This document shows positions 1 to 9,036 of a stretch of 64,000 nucleotides of DNA, piece after piece. The notes under the pieces are model-generated. The model ran no database searches, had not been told where the DNA came from, and was given only the letters and a program-made list of their open reading frames with translations. This DNA comes from Neptunitalea chrysea. GTDB taxonomy: Bacteria; Bacteroidota; Bacteroidia; Flavobacteriales; Flavobacteriaceae. Each line of letters begins with the position of its first letter. Within the stretch, counting starts at the first letter, position 1. The translations under genes were made by a program, and so were the position numbers. The stretch is from positions 104,117 through 168,116 of the forward strand of contig NZ_BRVP01000008.1 of assembly GCF_027924145.1 (NCBI RefSeq), given 5' to 3'.

Positions 1-285
1 AGCAACGACTGGATGCTTACAACTAACTTTAGTACCAGTATCTATAGATGGATTGAAGCCTATGGCGACTTAGGTTTTGTAAAAAATAAACACATGCCAA
101 CTAAATTTGTATACGATTCTGGTATTCGATTAAATCTTGTTACTGATTATTTTGAGCTCTACTTACCAGTTTACTCTAACAACGGTTGGGAAATTTCAGA
201 TCCTTCATATGCTAATAACATCCGATTTGTAGTTACTATTTCTCCAAGAGCACTTACTGGGCTGTTTACTCGTAAGTGGTTCTAA
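1..285 (+). CDS. C-terminal end of an M1-family metallopeptidase (partial)
   Basis: The frame is open from the first base of the window, so the gene starts upstream and only its last 94 residues are seen. The tail, with YLPVYSNNGWE near its middle and the ending LFTRKWF, resembles the C-terminus of large flavobacterial M1 (gluzincin) aminopeptidases as I remember them. None of the catalytic part (HExxH) lies in the window, so the family call rests on the tail alone. The next gene has its own promoter, so this is probably the end of a transcription unit. A second, unrelated-length M1 peptidase occurs at 16491-18572. Confidence 0.5.
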   Translation, partial: SNDWMLTTNFSTSIYRWIEAYGDLGFVKNKHMPTKFVYDSGIRLNLVTDYFELYLPVYSNNGWEISDPSYANNIRFVVTISPRALTGLFTRKWF

Positions 286-401
286 AGGAAACTCTATTCT
301 AAAAACCTCAAAAAACATTTGTTTTTAGATTATTTTTTGATGATAATTTAAAAACAAGACATTAAAATTACATAATACATAATTTTCGTTAAAAACTATT
401 A

Positions 402-432
402 TTGCAAATCCCCTTAAAATTAGGTATATTTG
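402..432 (+). promoter_or_regulatory. Promoter of the E1 gene
   Basis: TTG at 402-404, a 20-base spacer and TATATTTG at 425-432 fit the Bacteroidota sigma factor consensus (TTTG, 19-21 bases, TAnnTTTG). The -7 element lies inside the longer TTG-started version of the downstream frame, which argues for the ATG at 460 as the real start. Confidence 0.75.
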
Positions 433-459
433 TGCTGTCAACCAATATATCTGAGTAAA

Positions 460-2868
460 ATGCAAGAAAACCCTGAAACTAAAAATATTACTTTTCAAGA
501 TTTTAAAAGTGAAGTTTTAAATGATTATAAAGTAGCTGTAACCAGCAGAGAATGTAGTTTATTAGGGAGACGTGAAGTATTAACAGGAAAGGCTAAGTTT
601 GGGATTTTTGGTGATGGCAAAGAGGTACCGCAACTAGCTATGGCAAAAGCCTTTAGAGATGGGGACTTTAGAAGCGGATACTATAGAGACCAAACTTTTA
701 TGATGGCATCAGGTCTCTTCTCTATTGAAAACTTTTTTGCAGGATTGTATGCGCATACAGATTTGGAGGCAGACCCAATGAGTGGCGGACGCCAGATGGG
801 TGGACACTTTGCTACTCATAGTTTTGACGAAAACGACGACTGGAAATTTCTTATTAATCAGAAAAATTCTAGTGCTGATATTTCTCCTACTGCTGCACAG
901 ATGCCACGACTAGTTGGTTTAGCACAGGCTTCTAAAATTTACAGACATGTTAAAGAAATTAATGCCGAAAAGTTTTCTAATGATGGAAATGAAGTGGCAT
1001 GGGGTACTATTGGAAATGCCTCTACTTCTGAGGGTGTTTTCTTTGAAGCAATAAATGCAGCTGGAGTGATGCAAATTCCAATGGTAATGTGTGTATGGGA
1101 TGATGACTACGGAATTTCGGTACCAGCAAAATATCAAACTACAAAAGAAAATATCTCTGAAATTTTAAAAGGATTTCAGAGAACTGAAACAGAAGCAGGC
1201 TTTGAAATTATAACCGTAAATGGATGGGATTATCCTACGCTTATAGAAAATTTTGAGAAGGCTTCAGAAATAGCTAGAAAAGAGCATGTACCCGTTCTAT
1301 TACATGTAAAAGAGTTAACACAACCTCAAGGGCACTCTACATCTGGTTCTCATGAACGTTATAAAAGTAAGGAACGCTTAGCATGGGAAAAAGATTTTGA
1401 TTGTAATGCCAAAATGCGTCAATGGATGATTGAATTTGGTATTGCCACAGATGAAGAATTAGAAGTTATAGAAAAAGAGATTAAGCGAGAGGTTCGTGAA
1501 GGCAAGAAAAAAGCATGGTCTGCATTTATTACTCCAATAAAAAATGAGAAAAAAGAGCTTGTAGCTATTTTAAATGATGTTGCCGGGGTTAGCCAAAACA
1601 AAGTGTTTATTAATAAGCTCAAAAATGATTTAATATCAATTGATGAGCCTAACAGAAAAGAGATTTTTACAGCGGCTAGAAAAACACTTAGATATGTAAC
1701 TCATGAAAACAATTCGGAAGTTGCTAAATTAAAGCAATGGATTGTTAAAATGACTAAAGAGATTCAACCAAAATATAGTTCTTTATTATATAGTGAAAGT
1801 AAAAATTCTCCTTTAAACGTAAAAGAGGTAGTACCTGCCTACTCTGAAGCATCGGAAATGGTAGATGCACGTATTATTTTAAGAGAAAACTTCGATCATA
1901 TTTTTGGAGCTTACCCTGAAACATTAATTTTTGGTGAAGATAGTGGTAACATTGGTGATGTAAACCAAGGATTAGAGGGACTACAAGAAAAATATGGAAT
2001 ACATAGGGTAGCTGATACCGGAATTAGAGAAGCTACTATATTAGGACAAGGTATTGGTTTAGCAATGCGTGGGTTACGCCCTATTGCAGAAATTCAGTAT
2101 TTAGATTATCTGATGTACGCACTTCAAATAATGAGTGATGATTTAGCTACTTTAAGTTACAGAACTTTGGGTAGACAAAAAGCACCATTAATTGTTAGAA
2201 CTAGAGGACATCGTTTAGAAGGTATTTGGCATGCAGGTTCTCAAATGAGTGGTATTATCAATCTAACAAGAGGTATATATACACTGGTTCCTAGGAACAT
2301 GACAAAAGCTGCAGGATTTTATAATACCTTATTAGAAGGTGATCAACCAGGCTTAATTATTGAATGTTTAAATGGGTACCGTCTAAAAGAACAGATGCCC
2401 GATAATTTAGCCGAAATAAGAACTCCTATTGGTGTAGTAGAAACCATTAAAGAAGGTTCCGATATTACTATTGTTTCATATGGTTCTACACTACGCATAG
2501 TAGAACAAGCTGTAAAAGAGTTACAAACAGTAAACATTAATGCTGAGATTATTGATTGTCAATCTTTAATTCCGTTTGATTTGAAGCATGATGTGGTTAA
2601 AAGTATTCAAAAAACAAACAGATTATTAGTTGTAGATGAAGATGTGCCGGGAGGAGCTTCAGCATACTTATTACAAGAAATAGTAGAAAAGCAAAATGCA
2701 TATCAATATCTAGATAGTAAACCACAAACTTTAGCTGCTAAGGAACACCGCCCCGCTTACGGTACTGATGGTGATTATTTCTCAAAACCAAATGTGGAAG
2801 ACATATTTGATAAAATTTATGAAATAATGCTCGAAACTAATCCTGAAAAATATCCGAAACTTTTGTAA
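460..2868 (+). CDS. Fused alpha/beta 2-oxoacid dehydrogenase E1 component
   Basis: Thiamine-diphosphate enzyme that decarboxylates a 2-oxoacid and passes the acyl group to a lipoyl E2. The substrate, probably branched-chain or pyruvate-like, cannot be told from sequence. About 802 residues from the ATG at 460. The alpha-like half (to about 410) holds GRQMGGHF near 110 and a TPP-binding region near 183-195 that reads GNASTSEG instead of the usual GDGxxSEG. The beta-like half (about 460-802) holds the FGEDSG loop with the E1-beta glutamate and a C-terminal transketolase-like domain. Separate alpha and beta genes are the rule elsewhere; fusion is common in Bacteroidota. No E2 or E3 gene is adjacent. 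Followed by a strong terminator. Confidence 0.9.
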   Translation: MQENPETKNITFQDFKSEVLNDYKVAVTSRECSLLGRREVLTGKAKFGIFGDGKEVPQLAMAKAFRDGDFRSGYYRDQTFMMASGLFSIENFFAGLYAHTDLEADPMSGGRQMGGHFATHSFDENDDWKFLINQKNSSADISPTAAQMPRLVGLAQASKIYRHVKEINAEKFSNDGNEVAWGTIGNASTSEGVFFEAINAAGVMQIPMVMCVWDDDYGISVPAKYQTTKENISEILKGFQRTETEAGFEIITVNGWDYPTLIENFEKASEIARKEHVPVLLHVKELTQPQGHSTSGSHERYKSKERLAWEKDFDCNAKMRQWMIEFGIATDEELEVIEKEIKREVREGKKKAWSAFITPIKNEKKELVAILNDVAGVSQNKVFINKLKNDLISIDEPNRKEIFTAARKTLRYVTHENNSEVAKLKQWIVKMTKEIQPKYSSLLYSESKNSPLNVKEVVPAYSEASEMVDARIILRENFDHIFGAYPETLIFGEDSGNIGDVNQGLEGLQEKYGIHRVADTGIREATILGQGIGLAMRGLRPIAEIQYLDYLMYALQIMSDDLATLSYRTLGRQKAPLIVRTRGHRLEGIWHAGSQMSGIINLTRGIYTLVPRNMTKAAGFYNTLLEGDQPGLIIECLNGYRLKEQMPDNLAEIRTPIGVVETIKEGSDITIVSYGSTLRIVEQAVKELQTVNINAEIIDCQSLIPFDLKHDVVKSIQKTNRLLVVDEDVPGGASAYLLQEIVEKQNAYQYLDSKPQTLAAKEHRPAYGTDGDYFSKPNVEDIFDKIYEIMLETNPEKYPKLL

Positions 2869-2890
2869 ATTGTATTCAAATAATAAATTA

Positions 2891-2917
2891 AAAAATCTCG
2901 TCTTTAACGAGATTTTT
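2891..2917 (+). terminator. Rho-independent terminator after the E1 gene
   Basis: Eleven-base arms AAAAATCTCGT (2891-2901) and ACGAGATTTTT (2907-2917) around a 5-base loop, followed by more T. Confidence 0.9.
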
Positions 2918-2953
2918 TTGTGTTAGATTGATTCCCAATGAAATTGTAAAATT

Positions 2954-3991
2954 ATGAGAATAGAAAATGAGTTAAAACTAGGCTTTAAAGATGTAATGAT
3001 TCGACCAAAAAGATCTACTTTAAAATCGAGAAGTCAGGTTAATTTAGAACGTGATTTTAAATTTATTCACAGTCCAAAACTTTGGACAGGTATACCTATT
3101 ATAGCGGCCAACATGGATACAGTAGGAACCTTTGATATCGCTAAAGAATTATCTAAACACTCATTAATAACAGCACTTCATAAGCATTACACTATTGATG
3201 AGTGGACATCCTTTATTGAGTCTACAACAACTGAAGAACATAACAATATTGCCGTTAGCACCGGTACTGGTGAAACTGATGCCGAAAAATTACAAATAAT
3301 CTTAAATAAGTTCCCTCAAATATCTTTTATCTGTATAGATGTAGCCAACGGGTACTCTGAACATTTTACAGATTTTCTAAAAAAAACAAGAGAAGCATAT
3401 CCAAACAAAATTATCTTAGCTGGTAATGTTGTCACAGGTGAAATGGTAGAAGAACTTATTTTATCTGGAGCAGATATTGTAAAAGTGGGTATTGGCCCCG
3501 GTAGTGTTTGTACTACCCGAATTAAAACTGGTGTTGGGTACCCTCAACTATCTGCGATCATAGAATGTGCTGACGCCGCTCATGGATTAGGTGGACATAT
3601 AATCTCTGACGGAGGTTGTAAAATACCAGGAGATGTGGCAAAAGCCTTTGGTGGTGGAGCCGATTTTGTAATGCTGGGCGGAATGCTTGCTGGACATACT
3701 GAAAGTGGCGGTGAAATTATTGAAATAAACGGTATACAATACAAACAATTTTACGGAATGAGTTCTGAAACAGCCATGGAAAAACATGCTGGTGGTGTTG
3801 CTGAATATAGAGCTAGTGAAGGTAAAACAGTAAAAATCCCCTACAGAGGTGATGTTACGCATACGGTATTAGATATCCTTGGCGGATTACGCTCTACATG
3901 TACTTATGTAGGTGCAGCAAGACTAAAAGAATTAACCAAACGAACCACTTTTATAAGAGTGCAAGAACAACATAATGAGGTTTTTAACTAA
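2954..3991 (+). CDS. guaC: GMP reductase
   Basis: Reduces GMP to IMP with NADPH, releasing ammonia, in purine salvage. 345 residues, close to the E. coli enzyme (347). It has the IMPDH/GMPR barrel: an N-terminal strand with [20 protein letters not shown] near 51-59, and the catalytic loop GPGSVCTTR at 181-189 with the nucleophile Cys186. There is no CBS domain pair, and the loop and length point to GuaC rather than IMP dehydrogenase. It is a monocistronic-looking gene; the DoxX gene follows after 42 bases without an obvious terminator, so read-through is possible. Confidence 0.95.
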   Translation: MRIENELKLGFKDVMIRPKRSTLKSRSQVNLERDFKFIHSPKLWTGIPIIAANMDTVGTFDIAKELSKHSLITALHKHYTIDEWTSFIESTTTEEHNNIAVSTGTGETDAEKLQIILNKFPQISFICIDVANGYSEHFTDFLKKTREAYPNKIILAGNVVTGEMVEELILSGADIVKVGIGPGSVCTTRIKTGVGYPQLSAIIECADAAHGLGGHIISDGGCKIPGDVAKAFGGGADFVMLGGMLAGHTESGGEIIEINGIQYKQFYGMSSETAMEKHAGGVAEYRASEGKTVKIPYRGDVTHTVLDILGGLRSTCTYVGAARLKELTKRTTFIRVQEQHNEVFN

Positions 3992-4033
3992 AAAATTGTA
4001 TTTTTAAATCATAAACCAACATAAAAATTACAA

Positions 4034-4414
4034 ATGAAAAATTTATCAGACCTCGGGTTATTAATTCTAAGAATTTCAGCTTCTGCACTCATGATGGTTC
4101 ATGGCTACGGAAAACTACAAATGCTTCTTGACGGTGGCGGTAAGGAGTTTCCAGCATTAATAGGTAACGAACCAGTTTCTCTAATATTAGCTATTATTGG
4201 TGAGTTTGTTGCCCCTATTTTAATTATTATAGGGTTTAAAACTAAACTTTCCGCTATTCCAGCATCTTTCACCATGGCAGTTGCTGCATTTTATGTACAC
4301 GCAAGCGATCCGTTAGATAAAAAAGAGTTAGCCTTAATATACTTCTTTATTTTCTTAGCTATTGCTTTTACAGGAGCGGGAAAATACAGTATAGATGGTA
4401 TTAAGAAAAAATAA
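4034..4414 (+). CDS. DoxX-family membrane protein
   Basis: 126 residues with four hydrophobic segments, roughly 7-25, 48-68, 73-92 and 100-118. The opening GLLILRISASALMMVHGYGK is the typical DoxX start, with HG near the end of helix 1, and the C-terminal FTGAGKYSID is also typical. DoxX proteins are small inner-membrane proteins linked loosely to redox and thiosulfate metabolism; the exact role here is unknown. It may share a transcript with guaC upstream. Confidence 0.85.
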   Translation: MKNLSDLGLLILRISASALMMVHGYGKLQMLLDGGGKEFPALIGNEPVSLILAIIGEFVAPILIIIGFKTKLSAIPASFTMAVAAFYVHASDPLDKKELALIYFFIFLAIAFTGAGKYSIDGIKKK

Positions 4415-4508
4415 CTAATTTTTATATCCTGTAACACTAAAAATTACAAGCAGGATGGACACTGTAGAACAAACAATGGTTAAAATACCAATATAACGCT
4501 AATTAAAA

Positions 4509-4549
4509 TTAAGAATAGTAATGGCTAAAATAGTCATTACTATTCTTAA
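4509..4549. terminator. Perfect 15-base inverted repeat, probable terminator
   Basis: Arms at 4509-4523 and 4535-4549 are perfectly complementary around an 11-base loop, between the convergent doxX and holA genes. The stem is AT-rich and lacks a long T tract, so termination is inferred from position. Confidence 0.5.
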
Positions 4550-4646
4550 ATGTATAATTTGCCCTTGTTACTCATTCACTTCTTTCATGGCTATAATTTT
4601 TATTTAAAATTACCGACTACAACAAAAACAAGCATACTACTTAAAA

Positions 4647-4669
4647 ATGCTATAACAGCATTATAGCAT
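4647..4669 (-). terminator. Terminator of holA overlapping its stop codon
   Basis: Nine-base arms at 4647-4655 and 4661-4669 with a 5-base loop. On the minus strand the hairpin is followed by TTTTTAAG. The stop codon of holA (4661-4663) lies inside the stem. Confidence 0.65.
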
Positions 4670-5662
4670 CAATTTAACCAATAGCTCTTTAAGTAAATCT
4701 GACATATCTGCATTAGAGCCCACTCCTTTGGTTTTTACATCAATATCGCGAAGTACAGATACTGCATAACTTACCTTTTTCATTGTATAGTTGCGAGCAG
4801 CACTTTGATAGTCACTCACAAAATAAGGGTTTATCTTTAAGGCTGAAGCTACATTTTTAGGGGTATGATTAGATAATCCATGATACTTTAGAAGTTGTGA
4901 AAAGAACAAAAATAACATCGTTACCGTTACTATGATAGGATTATCTTTAGGGTTTTGTGCAAAGTGATTTATAATCTTAGTTGCTTTTACAACATCTCTC
5001 TCTCCTATTGCCTTTCTTAACTCAAAGTTGTTAAATTCTTTACTAATACCAATATTCTCTTCTATAATTTCGGGAGTAACCTGACTTTCTTTTGGTAATA
5101 TCAGCTGTAATTTTTCTAGTTCCTTTGCAATTCTTCCTAAGTCATTACCTAAAAACTCTACTAGCATTTGAGAAGCCTTTGGTGTAATAGAATATTTTTG
5201 TCCAACTAATACCTTGCGTATCCATTCGGCAACTTTATCCTCATACATCTTCTTACTCTCAAAAATAATCCCCTTCTTTTTAACCGCCTTATAAAGCTTT
5301 TTACGTTTATCAATGGTCTTATACTTATAACACATAACCAACACTGTAGAAGCCAACGGATTTTCTGCATAAGCAGTTAAATTCTCTATGGTTCTAGATA
5401 ATTCTTGCGCCTCCTTAATAATAACCACTTGTCTATCGGCCATCATTGGATACCTCTTTGCATTTGCAACAATATCATCTACAGAAATATCACGACCATA
5501 TAACACCATTTGGTTAAAGTCCTTTTCTGCCTCATCCAATACATTATCAGCAATAAAATTAGAGATCTTATCAATATAATACGGCTCTTCCCCCATTAAA
5601 AAATAAATAGGTGCCAATTGTTTCTTTTTTATATCGCTAACAAGTTGTTTTACTTCATCCAT
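4661..5662 (-). CDS. holA: DNA polymerase III subunit delta
   Basis: The delta subunit is the wrench of the clamp loader that opens the DnaN clamp. 333 residues. The N-terminal domain opens with the delta-type segment PIYFLMGEEPYYID (about 18-31), where the degenerate P-loop position has no GKT, as expected for delta. The helical C-terminal domain ends in LLKELLVKLML. It is divergently transcribed from an HsdR-N protein with only 54 bases between start codons, an arrangement I recall in other flavobacteria. Its stop codon is inside its terminator hairpin. Confidence 0.93.
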   Translation of the reverse strand: MDEVKQLVSDIKKKQLAPIYFLMGEEPYYIDKISNFIADNVLDEAEKDFNQMVLYGRDISVDDIVANAKRYPMMADRQVVIIKEAQELSRTIENLTAYAENPLASTVLVMCYKYKTIDKRKKLYKAVKKKGIIFESKKMYEDKVAEWIRKVLVGQKYSITPKASQMLVEFLGNDLGRIAKELEKLQLILPKESQVTPEIIEENIGISKEFNNFELRKAIGERDVVKATKIINHFAQNPKDNPIIVTVTMLFLFFSQLLKYHGLSNHTPKNVASALKINPYFVSDYQSAARNYTMKKVSYAVSVLRDIDVKTKGVGSNADMSDLLKELLVKLML

Positions 5663-5678
5663 AAATCTTATGCATTCT

Positions 5679-5686
5679 TATATTTG
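5679..5686 (+). promoter_or_regulatory. -7 element for the HsdR-N gene
   Basis: TATATTTG, 30 bases before the ATG at 5717, matches TAnnTTTG. No clear -33 TTG was found at the right distance. Confidence 0.5.
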
Positions 5687-5716
5687 CAAAACAAAACACA
5701 TTATTGAGTATTTTAC

Positions 5717-6175
5717 ATGCAAACACACCCACTAAATTTTCCAGAATTTAAGTTCCGATTCAAAAGTAGCGAAAATAAAATCTACATCTTTGACGAAATT
5801 CGTAAAAAGTTTGTGGTGCTACAACCAGAGGAATGGGTACGTCAGCACGTGGTTCACTATTTATTGCAAATTAAAGGATACCCTAAATCACTCATAAACG
5901 TAGAAAAGAAATTGGTTATCAACGATATGACCAGACGATACGATGTAGTTATTTTTAATCCGGATGGTTCTATATTTCTAATTGTAGAATGCAAAGCTCC
6001 TGAAGTACCTATTAAACAAGATACATTTGACCAGATTGCTAGATACAATCTATCATTAAATGCTACCTATTTAATGGTTACAAACGGAAAGTCTCATTAC
6101 TTTTGTAACATGGATTACGAAAATGAACGCTACAACTTTTTAAGAGAACTCCCTAAATACACAACCACCCTATGA
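5717..6175 (+). CDS. Solo HsdR N-terminal (PD-(D/E)XK-like) domain protein
   Basis: 152 residues resembling only the N-terminal nuclease domain of type I restriction HsdR subunits, with no helicase part. Visible nuclease-like residues are Asp76 (RRYDVVIF) followed by Glu91 and Lys93 (VECKAP), the D...ExK arrangement; Glu38/39 (PEEWVRQ) may complete it. No hsdM or hsdS gene is near, so this is not a working restriction system. The stop overlaps the start of the glycosyltransferase gene by 4 bases (ATGA), so the two are translationally coupled. Its cellular role is unknown; nuclease activity is inferred from motif only. Confidence 0.8.
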   Translation: MQTHPLNFPEFKFRFKSSENKIYIFDEIRKKFVVLQPEEWVRQHVVHYLLQIKGYPKSLINVEKKLVINDMTRRYDVVIFNPDGSIFLIVECKAPEVPIKQDTFDQIARYNLSLNATYLMVTNGKSHYFCNMDYENERYNFLRELPKYTTTL

Positions 6176-7167
6176 AAATAGCTGTTATTATACTTAATTG
6201 GAATGGGCAAAAATTACTAGCGCAATTTTTGCCAACCATTATTAAGTATTCAAAGGAAGCTGCTATTTATGTAGCTGATAACGCCTCTACTGATAACTCT
6301 GTAAAGCATGTAACTGAAAGCTTTCCTGAAGTACAAATTATATCAAATAAAGAAAACGGCGGTTACGCAAAAGGGTATAACGATGCTTTAAAACATGTAA
6401 AAGAAGATATCTATTGTCTTTTAAACTCAGATATAGAAGTTACTGAAAATTGGCTTTCTCCTATTGCTGCAATTTTTGAAAAAGATAGTTCTGTTGCAGT
6501 AATTCAACCAAAAATAAAATCGTATCACCAAAAAGAGCTTTTTGAATATGCCGGTGCCGCAGGTGGTTTTATAGATAAATACGGATATCCTTTTTGTAGA
6601 GGGCGAATTTTTGATACCCTTGAAAAAGATGAAGGACAATATGAATACGAAGAAGAAATATTTTGGGCTTCCGGGGCTTGTTTTTTTATAAGAAAAGAAA
6701 TCTTTAGAGAGCAAAAAGGTTTCGATGAGCTCTTCTTTGCACATATGGAAGAAATTGATTTGTGCTGGAGAATACAAAATACGAACAAAAAAATACTTTA
6801 TACCCCAGAAAGTACGGTTTATCATGTAGGAGGAGGAACACTTAATAAGCTAAATTCTATAAAAACGTTCTACAATTTCAGAAATTCCTTACTTACACTA
6901 TTGAAAAACCTTCCTGAAGATCAGATAAAGCCAATAGTTTTCAAGAGAATGCTTTTAGATGGTTTGGCTTTTGCTAAATTTTGTCTTAACCTTCAGTTTA
7001 AACATGCCACAGCCATACTAAAAGCGCATTATAGCTACTATAAGTTTAAAAATCAAGTCCTTAAATCAAGGAGTAAAAATGTTAAAAAGAAAAACTATTA
7101 TCAAATAGTGTCAATTGTACACTATTATTACATTGCACGAAAAAAAAACTATAAAAATTTAATATAA
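6172..7167 (+). CDS. Glycosyltransferase family 2 protein
   Basis: 331 residues with a GT-A fold: IILNWNG at 6-12, VADNASTDNS at 34-43 (nucleotide-sugar binding), the DxD-like NSDIEV at 85-90, and the C-terminal acceptor and base motif HMEEIDLCWR at 191-200. It resembles rhamnosyltransferase-like GT2 enzymes that build surface polysaccharide; donor and acceptor are not predictable. There is no transmembrane segment long enough to call. Coupled by overlap to the HsdR-N gene upstream, although no glycan cluster surrounds it. Confidence 0.9.
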   Translation: MKIAVIILNWNGQKLLAQFLPTIIKYSKEAAIYVADNASTDNSVKHVTESFPEVQIISNKENGGYAKGYNDALKHVKEDIYCLLNSDIEVTENWLSPIAAIFEKDSSVAVIQPKIKSYHQKELFEYAGAAGGFIDKYGYPFCRGRIFDTLEKDEGQYEYEEEIFWASGACFFIRKEIFREQKGFDELFFAHMEEIDLCWRIQNTNKKILYTPESTVYHVGGGTLNKLNSIKTFYNFRNSLLTLLKNLPEDQIKPIVFKRMLLDGLAFAKFCLNLQFKHATAILKAHYSYYKFKNQVLKSRSKNVKKKNYYQIVSIVHYYYIARKKNYKNLI

Positions 7168-7216
7168 TATTAACTAAAATAGCTGTTAAATCCATCTGTT
7201 AAAATTTAGGTTTTTT

Positions 7217-7224
7217 TACCTTTG
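7217..7224 (+). promoter_or_regulatory. -7 element of the OmpA-family gene
   Basis: TACCTTTG fits TAnnTTTG and lies 27 bases before the ATG at 7251. It supports that start over the in-frame ATG at 7227, which would leave almost no leader. Confidence 0.6.
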
Positions 7225-7250
7225 ACATGCTATTAATTAAATTTATAAAC

Positions 7251-8114
7251 ATGAAGAAAATTGGTCTTATTGCTTCATTATTGGCAGTTTTATTAACCAC
7301 CTCTTGTGGTACTAAAAAAATTGCTGAATTAGAAGAAAAACAAAAACAAACACAGGAGAAATTAGATTCAGCCACTGTTAAACTAAATAGTTGTCTTGAA
7401 GAGAAAGCGTCTTTGAGCGCTACTAATAACGCTCTTAAAAGTCAGAACGACGTATTAAAATCTAACAACCAGCAGTTAATCAACAATATGGGTGATTTAA
7501 CAACCTTAACTAAAAAAGGTGCTGAAAACTTAGAGAAATCTTTAGAATCTTTACGTGAAAAAGATTTAACTATTAGAAAATTACAAGATGCCGTTACTAG
7601 AAGAGACTCTGTAAACTTAGCGTTAGTTCAAAGTTTAAAAGGAGTTCTTGGAGATCTTAACGACGAAGACATTAACATTAGTGTTGAAAAAGGTGTTGTT
7701 TACGTAAACATTTCTGATAAATTATTATTCTCTAGTGGTAGCGCAAGAGTTACTTCAAAAGCTAAAGAAGTTTTAGGAAAAGTTGCTACAGTAGTTAAAA
7801 ACAAACCTGACTTTGAGTTTATGGTAGAAGGTCACACTGATGATGACGGTGTTAAAGCTGGTGCAAGCTTCAAAGATAACTGGGATTTAAGTGTTTTAAG
7901 AGCTACTGCCGTTGTAAGACTTTTACAAGATGAGTTTGGTGTAGATCCTAAGAGAATGACAGCTGCAGGACGTAGCCAATACGTACCAGTTGCTGATAAC
8001 GAAACTAAAGAAGGTAAAGCTAAAAACAGAAGAACAAGAATTGTTGTTTTACCTAAAGTTGATCAATTCTACAGTATGATTGAAGAAGGAATGAAAGATC
8101 CTTCAATCAACTAA
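7251..8114 (+). CDS. OmpA-family outer-membrane lipoprotein
   Basis: 287 residues from the ATG at 7251. The N-terminus is a lipoprotein signal with the lipobox ending at Cys19 (LLTTSC). Residues about 25-125 are a long Lys/Glu/Gln-rich coiled coil. The C-terminal OmpA domain (about 145-275) holds the FSSGSARVTSKAKEVL strand-helix, the GHTDDDG peptidoglycan-binding loop and NRRTRIVV. It probably links the outer membrane to peptidoglycan, like Pal, with the coiled coil as spacer. The extended upstream ATG at 7227 would place eight extra residues before the signal and is rejected. Confidence 0.9.
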   Translation: MKKIGLIASLLAVLLTTSCGTKKIAELEEKQKQTQEKLDSATVKLNSCLEEKASLSATNNALKSQNDVLKSNNQQLINNMGDLTTLTKKGAENLEKSLESLREKDLTIRKLQDAVTRRDSVNLALVQSLKGVLGDLNDEDINISVEKGVVYVNISDKLLFSSGSARVTSKAKEVLGKVATVVKNKPDFEFMVEGHTDDDGVKAGASFKDNWDLSVLRATAVVRLLQDEFGVDPKRMTAAGRSQYVPVADNETKEGKAKNRRTRIVVLPKVDQFYSMIEEGMKDPSIN

Positions 8115-8145
8115 GAAGACAGAATAATATCATATTTAAATAGTA

Positions 8146-8175
8146 AAAGCCGTCTGGATTATTTCAGACGGCTTT
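8146..8175 (+). terminator. Terminator after the OmpA-family gene
   Basis: Eleven-base GC-containing arms (8146-8156 and 8165-8175) with an 8-base loop, ending in TTT. Confidence 0.85.
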
Positions 8176-8368
8176 ATTTATATATCACTTTTCAAGTTTA
8201 AACGTTGATTTTATTTATTGACACCCCATTATTAAATAATCTTATTACAACTATGTTACATTAATAAAAACAATTTTATAGATAAGCCGAGTGATACTTT
8301 TTGCAATAACAATTATATTCGCAAAATGCTGGGAAACGAAACTCCTAGAAAACATAAGAGCAGCACCT

Positions 8369-8397
8369 AACTAAAATTCAAAAAACTAATTTTAGTT
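8369..8397 (-). terminator. AT-rich hairpin after the TetR gene
   Basis: Ten-base arms AACTAAAATT (8369-8378) and AATTTTAGTT (8388-8397), just past the stop of the minus-strand TetR gene. It has no GC core, so a terminator role is tentative. Confidence 0.4.
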
Positions 8398-8413
8398 CCA
8401 ATGAAAAAATACA

Positions 8414-8998
8414 TTACTCCAATAAAGATAAAACAACATCAACAGAAGCCTTGAGTTTCTTTTTATCAGGACGAACTTTAGAAACAACACGCATCCCATT
8501 ATAAAAAGTAAAAAGAAGAGATGCAATATGTGTAAGGTCTTTAACCGAACTTAATTGACCAGATTCCTTCCCCTTTTGTAGATATTCATAAAACAACTTT
8601 TCAACCGCCCTCCTATTAGCCTCCAAAATTTCAATAAAGGCTTCGTCATTCGTAGGAACAAGCTCTGTGGTTGCATTCACTACAAAACATCCTTTTTTAT
8701 CTTTATCACTAACAGCTTCCTTAATAGCATTGTCAAAAAATGTTGAAAATCCCTCTTTAACATTCGGATAATTGCTAAAAAAAATAGCCAACTTATCAAT
8801 ACTCGTTTTTCTGTATAGCTCAAAAGATTTTTTAAAAAGTTGTTCTTTATCACCAAAGGTATCATATATACTAGCTCTGTTTATTCCTAAGTAACTAACC
8901 AAGTCTTGAATTGACGTAGCAGTATACCCCTTCTTCCAAAACAAATGCATTGCTTTGTTAAGAATTTCTTTTTCGTCAAATAATTTTACTCTAGGCAT
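8414..8998 (-). CDS. TetR/AcrR-family transcriptional regulator
   Basis: 194 residues starting at MPRVKLFDEKE; a longer frame to 9034 would run through a promoter and palindrome and is rejected. The N-terminal TetR helix-turn-helix reads FWKKGYTATSIQDL then GINRASIYDTFGDKEQLF (about residues 16-50). The C-terminal part is a ligand-binding domain similar to the AcrR/YxaF type. It lies directly downstream of an SDR gene on the same strand. Palindromes at its own promoter (9010-9036) and at the SDR promoter (9863-9878) make autoregulation and control of the SDR gene likely. The inducer is unknown. Confidence 0.92.
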   Translation of the reverse strand: MPRVKLFDEKEILNKAMHLFWKKGYTATSIQDLVSYLGINRASIYDTFGDKEQLFKKSFELYRKTSIDKLAIFFSNYPNVKEGFSTFFDNAIKEAVSDKDKKGCFVVNATTELVPTNDEAFIEILEANRRAVEKLFYEYLQKGKESGQLSSVKDLTHIASLLFTFYNGMRVVSKVRPDKKKLKASVDVVLSLLE

Positions 8999-9009
8999 AT
9001 ACAAACAAA

Positions 9010-9036
9010 TTGTGGAAGCGTATATCGCTTCCACAA
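9010..9036 (-). promoter_or_regulatory. Operator-like perfect palindrome at the TetR transcription start
   Basis: Eleven-base arms (9010-9020 and 9026-9036) around a 5-base centre. It overlaps the -7 element of the TetR promoter and the expected start of transcription on the minus strand, which fits an autoregulatory operator. It could also act as a terminator hairpin for the upstream SDR transcript, since it is followed by a T-rich stretch on the minus strand. Confidence 0.6.

Noticed and set aside
430..460. TTG start at 430 for the E1 gene
   Set aside because: The -7 element occupies 425-432, so a start there would have no leader; ATG at 460 fits better.
5717..6175. Type I restriction-modification locus
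   Set aside because: Only the N-terminal HsdR-like domain is present; no motor, methylase or specificity gene lies nearby.
6427..6825. 132-residue minus-strand frame inside the glycosyltransferase gene
   Set aside because: Fully antisense to a gene with clear GT2 motifs; rich in Phe/Lys/Ile as expected for antisense of AT-rich coding DNA.
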